Below are positions 12,021 to 24,100 of a DNA stretch of 64,000 nucleotides, in pieces. The notes under the pieces are model-generated. The model searched no databases. It saw only the letters and a program-made list of their open reading frames with translations, and had not been told where the DNA came from. The first letter of the stretch is position 1, and the number at the start of each line of letters is the position of its first letter. This stretch comes from Camelus bactrianus. Lineage: Eukaryota > Chordata > Mammalia > Artiodactyla > Camelidae. Both the position numbers and the translations under genes were made by a program. The stretch spans positions 6,773,001 through 6,837,000 of the forward strand of contig NC_133572.1 in the NCBI RefSeq assembly GCF_048773025.1, read 5' to 3'.

Positions 12021-13180
12021 TACTCTTCAGTGGCCTCTGGGGTTTTGGCAATTTGACTTAAGATCAAATGGTTTAGCCCACGTTTCTTAACCAGACAGAA
12101 TTAAATTGGGGAAGTGAAGAAATGCTCCTCTGGGATGAGTTTTGAAGGATGGGGAAAGACAAGGGAAACTTTACTCAAAGCCTGTTTTTTCAAATGGTTT
12201 TGATCACTTTTCTTTTACCAACACACAGGATAATCCCGGCTGTTAGATGACTTTTCACCTTCAGTGGGATTTAGTAGAAAGAGGGGCAGTCAGAAGACCA
12301 GGGATTCATTTCCATTACTTACTCTGCCTAACCTTGGTTAAGGAGCTATCTCTAAGCCTGCTTATTCACCAACCAAATGTACTGCAATCAGCTTGCCAAG
12401 CACACAGAGTTGTTGAGGATCAAATGAGATACTGCATATAAAATAAGGTTTAAAATTTATAAAACATTATATAATGAGTTATAACAGGTATTTCCTATGT
12501 GCCAGAAATGGTTGGGCACTGGTAATAAAAAAAAAAGTCCTTTGCACTTGTAGTCTAGAAGACAAACATGTAGACACTTATTAGCCCAAGGAAGCAAATG
12601 CTATAAGAAAGATTTTTTTTTTTTAATTCTGATAATACAGCAGAGAAAACAGGTCCCTTTACTGGGGGAGGGGGAAGTTGAAGAAAGTGACCCGGGGTTG
12701 GGGGGGGGGGCTTGGGACAAGGTGTGCTATTTGAATTGGACCTTGTTGAATAAGTTCAGTTTGTGTTCAGAAAGGTGGAAAAGCAAACAGCCTGAGCGAA
12801 GGCACAGTGGTATAAAAATGCCTAACTTGGGAAAGCCAAGAAGTTCAGTATAGTTAGGACATAAGGTTCATGGAAGTGGAAAAACCAGAAAGGCAAACTG
12901 GGCAGGTTGTGTGGAGTCTGGACTAGCAATTGTATACCTGTCAATGTAGAAATCTGAATTAACCATTGTATAAATATGAATATAGAAAAATTATTCAGTC
13001 CCCACTGTAGGCTGCCATTATGGAAGATACACAAGAAACATAAAGCACCGTCCCTTGCCACTAGAGCGACTAACCTTTCCAGTTTGTCTGGGACTGAGGA
13101 GTTTCCCAGGATGTGGGACTTTCTGTTTTAAAACCTGGAAAGTCCCAGGCAAACTGGGATGAGTCAGTCACTGAACTTAC
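12020..13180. other. Intergenic spacer with MIR and L2 remnants
   Basis: MIR-like sense sequence lies at about 12270-12480 and L2-like antisense at about 12490-12590. A G-run is present near 12700. No gene was recognised. Confidence 0.5.
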
Positions 13181-13199
13181 CACAAAAATAACCCACAGA

Positions 13200-13332
13200 G
13201 CAAGGAGGGTGTAGCTCAGTGGTAGAGTGCATGCTTAGTAGGCAGGAGGTCCTGGGTTCAATCCCCAGTACCTCCATTAAAATAAATAAATAAGTAAACC
13301 TAATTACCCCCCCACACACACACAAAAGTAAC
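13200..13332 (+). mobile_element. Camelid tRNA-derived SINE with 13-bp target duplication
   Basis: The head GGAGGGTGTAGCTCAGTGGT carries the A box (13212-13222). GGTTCAATCC (13255-13264) is the B box. The tail has AAATAAATAAATAAG, CCTAATTACCCCC and a short CA run. Direct repeats of 13 bp, AATAACCCACAGA, flank it at 13187-13199 and 13333-13345, so it was inserted by target-primed retrotransposition. The exact duplication suggests a fairly recent event. Confidence 0.93.
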
Positions 13333-13345
13333 AATAACCCACAGA

Positions 13346-13790
13346 AACTTGACCACAATATTCCATGGTATCTCTGAAAATATAGATAGTGATCCATATA
13401 GTTTGTTTTTTGATGGGAGCTTCATTCGGTCTTTGGATTTCCTAATGCAGTTCCTTCAGATTGTTGGCACGTGTCCCAGTGTTCATCTTCATCCTTCCCT
13501 AACTCGAGCTGCAGATACCAGGACTGGGACTGTGTAAGCAAAGCCTATGGATGCATAGTGTTAAGATCTCTATCTGTAGCCAGTTACTGTTTTTATCCCC
13601 TAAAAAGACTGAGCTCAAGACTAATCCTCTTTAATTCTGTTTTTAAGATGAAATGTGAAAATATACTTACTTTACTTACTTAATCCTTCCTACATTTAGC
13701 AAAAAAAAAAAAAAAAAGCCAGAATGTCTATCTCTTGCTTCACGGTAAGGGTTGGAACAGGATAAAGCATTTGCGTATTGCGGTCTTCTC
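13346..13790. other. Intergenic, nothing recognised
   Basis: Only a 16-base A run near 13701 stands out. Confidence 0.5.
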
Positions 13791-13796
13791 AGATGT

Positions 13797-13965
13797 TATA
13801 CACCAGAGCTGTGGAAATGTTCCAAATGGCTGGTGAGCACTTGACATGTGGTTAGTGAGCCTGGAACTGAATTTTTTCTTTTTAATGTTATTTAATTTGT
13901 GTTAATTAAATTAACATTTAAATAGCCACATGTGTCTAGTGGCTACCGTTGTTGGACAATGACAT
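13797..13965 (+). mobile_element. hAT-Charlie-type (MER3-like) DNA transposon remnant
   Basis: Imperfect inverted ends: TGGTGAGCACTTGACATGTG with GTTAGTG near one side, and AATAGCCACATGTGTCTAGT then GGCTACCGTTGTTGGACAAT at the other, around an AT-rich core. This is the familiar short non-autonomous hAT pattern; the exact subfamily is not certain. Confidence 0.6.
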
Positions 13966-15770
13966 TATGTAAGAACGATTTCATATACTTTTATGTGGGC
14001 TGGAAATAGTGAAAATATTTTTGGAACATTGAGAAATCTCAGTCTCAGTGGCTCTCGGCTTCAAACCAGGGCGTATTTCCACAGTTGATTTATGAAAATA
14101 AATGGGCTGTTTAACTGAAGCCACATAAAAGAACCATTTCTGCCTTTGCTAATGCAATGTATCTGTGGTTAGCTTTAAAAAAAAACCCTTGTGAAATAAT
14201 TAAGAAATAAACATTTTATTTTCCAACTCCAGCTGAAAGCAAAGCTTAATGATTTAATCAAATACACAATATTCATTGATAAAATAATGATTTTTCCCAC
14301 TAGTGTTTTCAAGTTTGTTGCTTTCGGCTTCATGGTGACGAACCAAGTCAGAGGACTATGGTCAGAGATGATTATTTCTTACAAATGTTAATTTACCCTT
14401 TTAAAATGTTTTGATTTTTCCTGCATCTAATCTCTTCCTTTGATCTCTTGTCTGCTCTGTCCTCACCCCTCTTTTGCCCCACTATTTAAAATTATCAAAC
14501 CATTCCTACTTACAATTTTTGGAAACATGTTCTGACTTTCCTGTGATAAACACTAGAGAGGATATTTGTGGGTTTCATTTGCTTTCTTTATTTTATCAGT
14601 AGCTTTTGAGTAGTTTTGATTTTGTATTTACAGAACAAAAGCTGTGAGGGCTATTTCATTCCATTAAATTGATCAGAGTCACAAATCAAGAATATTATAT
14701 GGTCTAAAACAATATTCTAAGGTAATTTAAATGTTTTGAAATGTCAGAATGACTATGGTGCATTTCAGTCTTTATTCTATCCACCCACCTTTCTCTCCTC
14801 TCTTTTGTAATAGACCTCTCTACTTTAATCATGTGTCTTTTTAACCATCCAGTGGATAAGAGAACCACCATTCATGCAGAAACACCAAACCTTTCACACC
14901 ATTGTTTCTCAGATATGTTTATACGTGGTGAGCACTTGAAACTATTGCTAGATTATTATGACGTGATGATATATTCAATTCCATTATTTAGACTAATATT
15001 TTTTCAGCCTATGACAATATTCTATGCTTCTAACACATAGCATAACCACTAACTCTTATTTCCCAAACAAGTAAAACCAGTCTGCTAAATCAGGCATAAT
15101 AGGCTGTTCTCCCGGTCTTCCATTGTATATGTATTCATTTGTTTTAATGAGTCACGGTAAAACAAAACTGTTGTTACAGCAAGGTTAAGATTTAGAGGAT
15201 TCAGTTCATTAACTTACTTTTTCTTTTAAAATAGTGGGAAAAAGCATCATTATTCAATTTTAATAACAAAATACTTAAATCTAGTGTCGTGCATGAACAT
15301 GATTTGAAAATAGTTCAGACTATTCTAAGTTCAATTACATTGTCAAGTTTCAGTTAGACATGGTATCCAGGTGAGGATTTGCTCAGTTCCTAACTATGTT
15401 GGAAATTTTTTTTAAAGAATAAAGCATAAATTGAAGAAGAAAAAAAAAGACTGAAGGAGGAGGGAATCCAAAAAATCAAAAATCCTAACCCAGATTCAAA
15501 ATGATTAAATGGTAAAGTTTCATTCCTATCATTAGGAAATACCTGGTTTGGCCAGTAGGTCAAAGATGGCAGAAATATAAACCCCCTTTTAGAAAAAGCC
15601 TGGCCAAGTGAAGAAAAGACCCAGTTTTCTTGGAAGAAACAATTACTGTGTCCCGTTTTCCAGACCTATATCCAGAAAATACAAATATGATTCAAAATAG
15701 CAATTGTCTGCCTCTTTGCCTCCTCCCAAAACAAACATTAACATACAGCGTGAAAGGGCGATGCTGCATC
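13966..15770. other. Intergenic, nothing recognised
   Basis: AT-rich sequence without a coding signature or a repeat I can name. Confidence 0.45.
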
Positions 15771-15774
15771 TCGT

Positions 15775-16225
15775 TAGGAGCAGCTCTCCTACCTCCCTCT
15801 GCCCCCATCCTCCTTGCAGCTCCTCCAAGTGCTTTTCTTCTTGCCTCTGAGTTTTCATATACACAGTCCTTCTGGAAAGCTCTTCTTACGGGCAGGCTTA
15901 TTTACCCATCCCTAAGGGCTCAGTTTAAATACCACTTCTTCAGGGAGGTCCCCACCTGATGCTCCCTTCTACTGTCCTATACTTTCTCTTCAGAGGACTC
16001 ACCACAATCTGTAGTTAACACGTACCCATCCAAATACGTATATAACGTCTCTCGTAATCCAAAGCTCTCTGTTTCTTTTATCTGAAGAAACTGTAAATCC
16101 AAAGCTCTGTAGTCCAGACTGTAATCCAGAGCTGTTCTCTTATCCAACACCTAGCACAGTGTCTGGCACAGTTGGCCTTAACACTCAATTCTTTGAAAAC
16201 AGTTGAATGAATAAATAAATATTTT
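15775..16225 (+). repeat. L2 LINE 3' portion
   Basis: GGGCTCAGTTTAAATACCAC, then TTCAGGGAGGTCCCCACCTG, is the typical L2 body. CCTAGCACAGTGTCTGGCAC and GAATGAATAAATAAAT form its 3' end. Confidence 0.75.
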
Positions 16226-16769
16226 GAAAATTTGACTTAAGTGAACAGCTGAAAAGCAACCGCGAGATTCCATAGGACTTTATCGTTTTGTGCCGAGCCA
16301 CTCGACCCCCCTTCTCTCTGCTGCTACTCACCACCCGTTCAGATCCTGACTAGTCGCTGTGGTATTGCTACAGGTGCAAGAATCATTATTCAGTTGGCTG
16401 ACTCATCATGACTCCATCAGGATTCTAACTTCTGCAAACTTTTCAGCTGCCAGTCATCTTTCCCACAGCAGCCTTAGGCGTCACTTCTAGAGTATCTAAA
16501 GCATTCTTTAAAATCACAGGTCACATGTTCAACTGAATTGTCATCATCATCATACTTTCAGTGTTTTGGTGTAGTAGGAGGTGACTCATCATCCAGACCT
16601 CACACGAAAATAATGCCGTCATCGTTTTAGTCACGTGGCATTTGTACCACACTCATCTTTAAGCGTGTCCCGCTTTGTAGTGTGACTGACAGACCCGGGT
16701 TCTCTTCTTGGCCACAGTCGATGTTAAACGAAAAAGATACGAAAAATTCTAGGATAGGAAGAGGGGCAG

Positions 16770-16890
16770 TAAGGAGATTAACATTTATTGAGCACACAAT
16801 ATACCAGATACTGTACAAATGCATACTCTCATTCAGTCCTCACAACAACCTTGTGAGGGGGGTGTTACCCCTGCAGAACACGTGAGGAAT
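16770..16890 (-). repeat. MIR SINE fragment, antisense
   Basis: ACATTTATTGAGCACACAAT, ACCAGATACTGTACAAATGC and CACAACAACCTTGTGAGG follow the MIR reverse complement. It may overlap the end of the STYK1 transcript. Confidence 0.6.
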
Positions 16891-17024
16891 CCCTTTTCTG
16901 ACAGTGTAGATTGCCTCTTGAATTTTTCTATTGACATTAATTTCCATTTGTTTACTTTTGTCTTCCATATTGTAGAGATTTTGGCAACTGTATAACCAGA
17001 AAAGCTTATTTTCACTTAATAAAT

Positions 17025-17976
17025 ACTAATTTAATGAAACAAGGTTCACAGTACATCATCGGAAGGAAGCTACCGTCCTTCCATCTCAGATTACACCCTT
17101 TCCTAGCCCTTGTTAAAGACAGTCTGATCTCCTAAGCACTCTTGCTTGGTTTCCATATTTCCCATATTAAATACATACACAGTATATTCATCACCGACCT
17201 GTCTCTTTGGGCTCAATCTCCCTTGTCTCATGGACCAGGAAGCCAGCCTGATGAACATTAAGAACATGCTGAATGTTCTTAATCATGAAATGATTCCTCC
17301 AGCTTCTGGTTAAAAGAAGTACCAACAGTGTTTACCTGTATCAGAATTAGATCAAAGGGGATCATATTTCTCCTGTCTGTACCCCAGGGGAGACTCGGAG
17401 CTTCCTTCATGGGTCTCCTCCAGCCCTGCATGAAGGGAATGAGACTGAAGACTTGTCGTTCCTCCATCTTCTCTCTAACGGATGCCCTTGGTCCACATCT
17501 ATACTCCTGAGCAAACAGAACCTACATTTTTCTTCTCATCAACTTCTTTATCGGCTTTCTGTTCCCTCATTTGATTCCAATGTTCTGGACCTTATAATTG
17601 CCTAGATAGAAGCACGTTTCAGGAGGAAACCAGCCTGTGGCGGGAGGATTATCTGTGCCATGCTAAGACAAACACTGCAGATTTCTAAAACCTCCCTTGC
17701 AATGACACAGTCCACCCCATCTACCCTGTGTCTTCAGACCTGAACAGCAGAAATTTAACAGAGAAATGAAATTATATTTCTCAGTCTCAAGGATTCTACG
17801 GCGTGTGCAGCCTTATCTACCATCATTTCAGGTTTCTAGGGAAATATGTGGGAGAAAATCCAGGATCCATGTCCATTTCTCCCTTTATGTCCCACTAGAA
17901 AGTCTATTCTCTGTTCTTGGAGGAATTGGTTCCAAGAGTTTCTGATCGCCCAGAAATGTGTGTTGCCGCAGGATCA
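17025..17976 (-). other. STYK1: STYK1 3'UTR (extent uncertain)
   Basis: Unique-looking sequence follows the stop codon. An ATTAAA hexamer at 17035-17030 and an AATAAA inside a MIR-like repeat at 16789-16784 are possible poly(A) signals, so the true end is undecided. Confidence 0.4.
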
Positions 17977-18181
17977 TCAGAGGATGCTGTAGGTGTAGGA
18001 GAGACTCTCCACGCTGATGCCAGCCACGGCTGCATACAGTTCCGGCACCACCAGCTCTGGTACTTGCAGCACAGCCTTATCATTTGCTGTTCGAGCGGCA
18101 GTTTCCAGGCGTGAGCGTAGCTCTTCAAGTGACGGGCGGCTGTCCTCGCTCCAACGCCAGCAGGACTTCATGATACCATAC
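17977..18181 (-). CDS. STYK1: STYK1 coding exon 9 (C terminus)
   Basis: 205 nt of coding sequence encoding YGIMKSCWRWSEDSRPSLEE, the last kinase helices, and the tail AVLQVPELVVPELYAAVAG to SYTYSIL and TGA. Human ends FYNYSML. The 3'UTR continues toward 17,000. Confidence 0.95.
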
Positions 18182-21100
18182 CTGAAAGGGAAACGAGTGA
18201 AACAGACTTCCTTGACGAGGCGAGTCTGAAAGTCATGTCTCCTCTCCTAACAGACCTTAACAAAAAACACCCTACAGTTCTTTGATCTGTGTCACAGCAC
18301 GCTTCGCGTGCTATATGTACATCGTGCATAAAACTATCTGCCCCATGCACATAAGCATGTACATCTTATTCTTAATCGTGCATAGCACATTCAGTCAAAT
18401 CATTTCCAGCCAACATGCATATCATAACCCTTAGATCACGAGCTTAATCACCAAGCCGCGTGAAACCCATCAACCCGCTCGGCAGGTGTCCCTCTTCTCG
18501 CTCCAGGCCCAGATATGCCTGCCATATTCTCAGAGGATAATATTCTTTCTCATCCTCCTAAGTGTGTTAATGTCATCTTCTCAACAGGGCAACAGGAATG
18601 ACTAAAGATTTCTTAAGCTACAATCAGAATGACAGAGCAGGCTTTTTTTTCCCATTGCCAAAAACTCTTTCAGAAATTAAGTGTTTTCATCTTTAGATAT
18701 TAGTAACTTGCAGTATTCCAGACCATTGCTGTAACACATCTACCAGTAACAGCTCCGCTGCAGCAGGAAAAATAAGAAGTTATGGAATAATACGATTCAC
18801 ACTAATTTCAGATAATGTAATTAGATGCCCCTTCCATTAATTCAGGTCCTGTCCCTCCTGTGTTATTTAGCTTCTCCAGGAAACTGCTTTAATCTAGATA
18901 AAAGTATTTATCACCTGTAGTCTGTCTTTTCTTCAGTCCAGTTTATAGAGAATTTATAACATGGTCTGTTTTCAAAGACGTTTCGTCAAGTCAAGACAGC
19001 TCTAGTAGAACTGAGGTTGGCAGGCTCTGAGACTGACATTTAAACATAAAACACTGCTGTACTTGGATTTGGTTTGGTCTGGTTTTAAAGCTTCCAGAGG
19101 AACTAAGTTTTATCAGTTTTAGAAAACTTAAATTTCTAATATAGTAGCCAGTGGTTGCCTCAATATTGTGTCTGTGTTTATATGTGTGTATACACGTACA
19201 TATATGTGATGTGCATATATGTGAGCGGATGTGTTTTACTGCATAGATTTGGATTAAGGCTGTACATTAGCACATAGTGACCGCTGGGGCTCACCTGAGC
19301 CATGTCGGAAAGGGTGTGATTGATGAGGAGCAAAAAGAATTTGAAATGAGAGAAGAGTCGGCCTTTAAAAGACACTCACATGCTGTGTGTGCAGCTACTA
19401 GGTCTCTTCATCATCTTCCCTCTTTGGAGATACGGCAGGATGCTGGTAGGAGGGACTTCGGGGTATGGAGGCGCCCCTGTAGGGATGGAAGGAATGAGAG
19501 TAGCAAGAAAACCTCAGCATCCTCTCGAACATGACCTGTAACTAACACTGCCCTCCACCCCTGGGGGCTAATTGCCTGCAAAATGCAGAGCCTTAGGAAA
19601 AATAATAGCTATAATTTAGTTGCTCCCTGGTGACCAAGTAAGGAAGGCTATAGCTTTGGAGAATTTAGGGGGGAAAGAAAGGTGTTTGGAAGGGAACTGA
19701 TAATTTAGGAGAATGCTGAGTCTTTAGGAAAGTAACAAAATAAAGCAAAGTAAGAAAGAAGATCCACTGTCTGCTTCCCAAACGTGAGAAGGTGCTGTAG
19801 TTTCTCAATCAAATGGATGAATAAGTCTAAAGGCCGTATTTTTATATTTTTGCAAGATTACTCTTAGACTCATCCTTGGATTTTAAAACATCTCTTGGAA
19901 TTGGTAAAGTCTTGGGGAAAAGAAAGAGAAGGAAAGCAAAAGAGAGTCAAAAAGAAGGGTGAGGGGAGAGGGACAGAGAGTCACAACTTCACAAGACTCC
20001 CTTACAAATCAGGCTTGGGTTCCACATCAGCCCAGCTGGACTCCCAGGGACTGTACTGAAAGCCCCTCTCATAGCACCTGTCATCCACCACCCAAGTGAA
20101 CGCCCTTGCCTGTCTCTAAACAGGTGCACACGGCTTTGGGGATCCTCCTTACCTAGAGTCACCATCTCATAGAGCAGGAGCCCAAAGGACCAGCTGTAAA
20201 AGCAACAAAGCCATTCACTTAATTGCTCTTTCTGCCTTTCGTAAGGAGAGCTCACTTAAATATCAGAGACCTTCAGTAAGAACTGCATCGTAAGGCAGTG
20301 AAGGGGGAATCGAGGGATGATACAATAAGCAGAGTCGTAGAGCCGTTACAAAGTGTTTCTGTCCAGTGCCCTCGGAGCCTAATCTCTTTGAGAACTGGAT
20401 GTATGTCTCCGTTCTTCCATATTCCACAGTAACATGTTTACTGTTATTTGCCAGATTGCATGAATGTTCATGCAAACATGCAAACAGATTCACCCAAACA
20501 TACAGAAATTCCCCTCTGTCTTTTTCATCCTTTCCATTCCTTCCTGCTGAAATTCCAGCCTTTATTCTTAGCACAAGGCTAAGCAAGTTTTATCGTTGAT
20601 CTAGGAAACCTAGGAAAAACATTAACAGAGCAAGATTTATACATAATTGGCATAGGTATTTGCCTGAGCCATATGATTTGAGAGATGTACATTTCAGTAT
20701 TCTGTAATATCCCCAATAAATAAGCAGTATTTCCCAGTTAAGCTTGTTACTCCCAGACCTCTACTGAAAAGCTGTCAGTGACGCAGCAGTGGAATAAAGA
20801 AGCAGTCTCCTAATTGACTCACCACGTTAACTGATGTTCCAAGTTTCCTCTGCGGCATAGAACATTCAAGTTATGTAACAGATTAAGTGAGATATTCTGC
20901 ATTACGTCTATGTGCTTCTCCAAGCAGCTGAGTGTCGTGGTTACCAAAAGTCAATTGTGATTCTTTACAATCCTGTTTATGCCAATCATACGTGTAACTG
21001 TAATCATGTAATCAATTAAATACCACGTAAGCTGATTAAATATAAATGCTGAAAAGTATTAGCTCCCTGGAAACTAGCTTGAATGCTTTGAAAAAATTCT

Positions 21101-24100
21101 ATAAAACTAAGCTGCAAAAAGAAAATGCTGTCAAATGGTGTGACTGAGACGACTGTAAAAAACTGGGGAAAAAATTAACAATAAAGGTCTACAGTCAAAT
21201 TACATCCCAGTTGTTTTCAAGTTTCTCACCCAGAATCATCCCAAACTGAAATTCAAAAATAATTCATTATGCATGCTGTTTGTACAAGAAGCACAAAATG
21301 TAACTTCATTTAGCATAGCAGGTCTATCCCCCTGGCCCTCCTCCAAATGATGGATAAATATCCATTCATCTGTTTTAAATTAAAATAAATATATATATTT
21401 ATATTTATTTTATATATATATAAATATATATATATATAAATATAGTCTTTTAGTTTAACAATTTCTAGTTTAAATTTTGATGAAGCAGACCTACCTCTTT
21501 CAGATAAAACAAACTCTGAGGTTAAGTTCTCAGGTATTGACTTGAATAATCTTTTCATTTTTCTTTTTTCCCTCCTACTTAGAGCTTCTGGTCTAATACA
21601 GAGGGAATACTTCAAAGGGCACTGACAAGGACCGCAGCCAGATGCCCTGGCATGTAATGCACATTTTCGCTTGCGCACTTGTCTGACTTCTGAGCAGAGA
21701 TGGCATGTGTAGACAGAACTGACAACAGACCCAGGCGTGTTCAGGGATTGGAGGACACCCAGGTCAAGAGAGGAAGAAACCCAGAGGGCAGGAACAAACC
21801 GTACACGTCTCCCTTGATGCCAGCTGCTCTCAGCAGAAGCCGCTCCGGGGCAAGCCACTTGAGAGGTACCGAGCCAGTAGAGGAGATGGCCCCTCGGGAG
21901 TGGATTTCATAAGCCAGGCCCAGGCCACAGAGCTTAGCGGTGAGATCGCACTGGATCAGGACGTTCCTGGCTGCCACATCCCCATGGAACAGATGCTTCT
22001 CCTGGAGAAATTCCTGTCCACGTAAGATCAAAGATGGGTCAGCTGTCTGAGGTCACGGCTTGGGTCACAGATAAAGAGAAGCAGTCCCAGGGATCCTCGA
22101 AAAGAGGACATTTTCCACTCTGCACAAGTCTCATTAATGACGACATATCACTTCCAATTATTTATCATGAATCAGACATTTTTGCATTGTGTTTAGGATC
22201 ACCAAACTGAACAGATAATCCAAGTCATATTAGTACTGAGTTTGCAAAGTGTAATCCCCAACTCTGCATCAAGCCCTGACCTTGGCCTGATTCCACGTTC
22301 CTCTCAGCTAAGACCCAGCTACATGATGGGAAGGGGAGCAGGTTGCCAGTGTCTAGCAGCAGCCCCCAAACAAGGCCATATACAGAGCACAGAGCAAAAC
22401 TGAGTGGCATAATAATAAATTTACATAGAGTTTTAACATAGTTTCATTTTGTCCCTAAAATAACTTGATGAGGCAAGTTAGGGAAGTAACTTTTAGATAA
22501 ATCTAAATGATTATGCAAAGCTACACAGTTACCAAGAGGTGGTGACCACAGTCAGCTGTTCTAATTCACAGGCAGAACTACAAACTCTGCTAACACTTTT
22601 CAGGCCAGGCTGCACATCAGAATTGCCCAAGAGCTTAATAAATTCATAAGATGTAAGATGTTCACCCAGGGTGTACTTAACCAAAATCTAGGAGGAGGGA
22701 CCTAGGAATCTATATTTTTAAGAAGTATCAAAGTGGTCCCTGCACAGCCAGTAAGGCACCTGAGAATCACTGTACGTGGATGACACCGACGTGCTGAAAT
22801 CATTTCCCCAATAACCGAGCTATTCCAGGCACACAGAGAAGCTGAAAACCCACCCGTGATGGAAGAGCTAGAGCCTCGGGTCTGAGACGACGAAACAAGC
22901 GCGGTGTGAAAAAACAAAAGGCTGAAGTTGGAGATTTCCCATCGGTGACAGTGAAGCAAACAGTGGCTAGCAGGGTTTGGGGTTGGGTTGGGTTTGGTTT
23001 TGGTTTGTTTTGTTTGTTTTGGTCTCTGGTGAGCTCTTAGAACAAAGAAATTATATGGTAATGAGAAGAATTAAGGAATGTACTGATCCTGAATTGTTAA
23101 AAGTAAGGGAAATAGCATGTTATAACTGGTAGCCTAGGGCTCTGAGGAACACGCTTGTGTGATCCCTCGGAACATCCCCGCAATGACGGTTCAGGATACA
23201 AGGCAGACTCTATCCTGACACCCTGACTTTATCAAGAAAACATACCAGTTAGGCCCTCCAAACACCACCGTGAACATTTATCTGTGTGCTGTGCCCTCTC
23301 CTCTGCCCCATGAGAACTTCAGCCGGAGCCTTCTCTCACCTCACTGCCTCTTCTTCCCTAGGCCTTCCCTGGGTCCGTGCAGAGCTCTGGTATACTTCGC
23401 ACCTCGAAGTGGCAAGGAGTATCAAAGCCTTAAAGCAGTGGCTTCACAGAGCCCTGATTTTCTGTAACAAATGCTGATTCTAAACACAATTATCTAAATA
23501 ATCTCATAGAGATAGTCATCTAAATTTGTAATTCAGTAAAGGTAATTTTTTCTCTTAAACCTTGAGTTCTTTCTCTTCCCTGTTTATTTACGTTAGTTTA
23601 AAATCAAGAAACGGTCACGTTGTCGCCCCTTCTCTTCCTCGTCTTCCACTTGTTCCCTGTTCTTTTTCAGGTATGTGCATTTCCTATCACATATGGTATC
23701 AAAGCAAGTCTCCAACCGCACATGTTCTGAACTCGTATTTCTTGTTTTTCAGGTATAAATTATAAACTTCCTTCTTCTGTAGCCTTTCACCCATTCAGTT
23801 TCTCCCCATGTCTTCTCTCACTTTGCTTCCCTTTTCCCTCGTATATCTGTTAATATTAGTATAAATCGGGAAGTGGACTTATAGCTCTTGGCCCTGGCTT
23901 TTGACCTGTAAGACTGAGAAACCTTTTAAAACCCTTCCTGTTCCTTCTAAAAACCCCAAATTGACTGCTCTCTGCCTAGAATTACCAATCCTGAATTCTG
24001 TTATCTAAACAATTTCGTAAAGAAAGAACTGAAAACAATTTATCAGGGCTTGAGTTTCTGCCCACCAACTTTCATCTGACTTTATAACATATACCCCATT

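Noticed and set aside
13203-13275. tRNA gene call from A and B boxes
   Set aside because: The cloverleaf is not kept, a SINE tail follows and target duplications flank it; the same holds at 47747 and 54863.
21310-21858. 182-codon minus-strand reading frame next to STYK1 exon 6
   Set aside because: It runs through intron 6 and a TA repeat (Ile-Tyr run) and overlaps the true exon in another frame.
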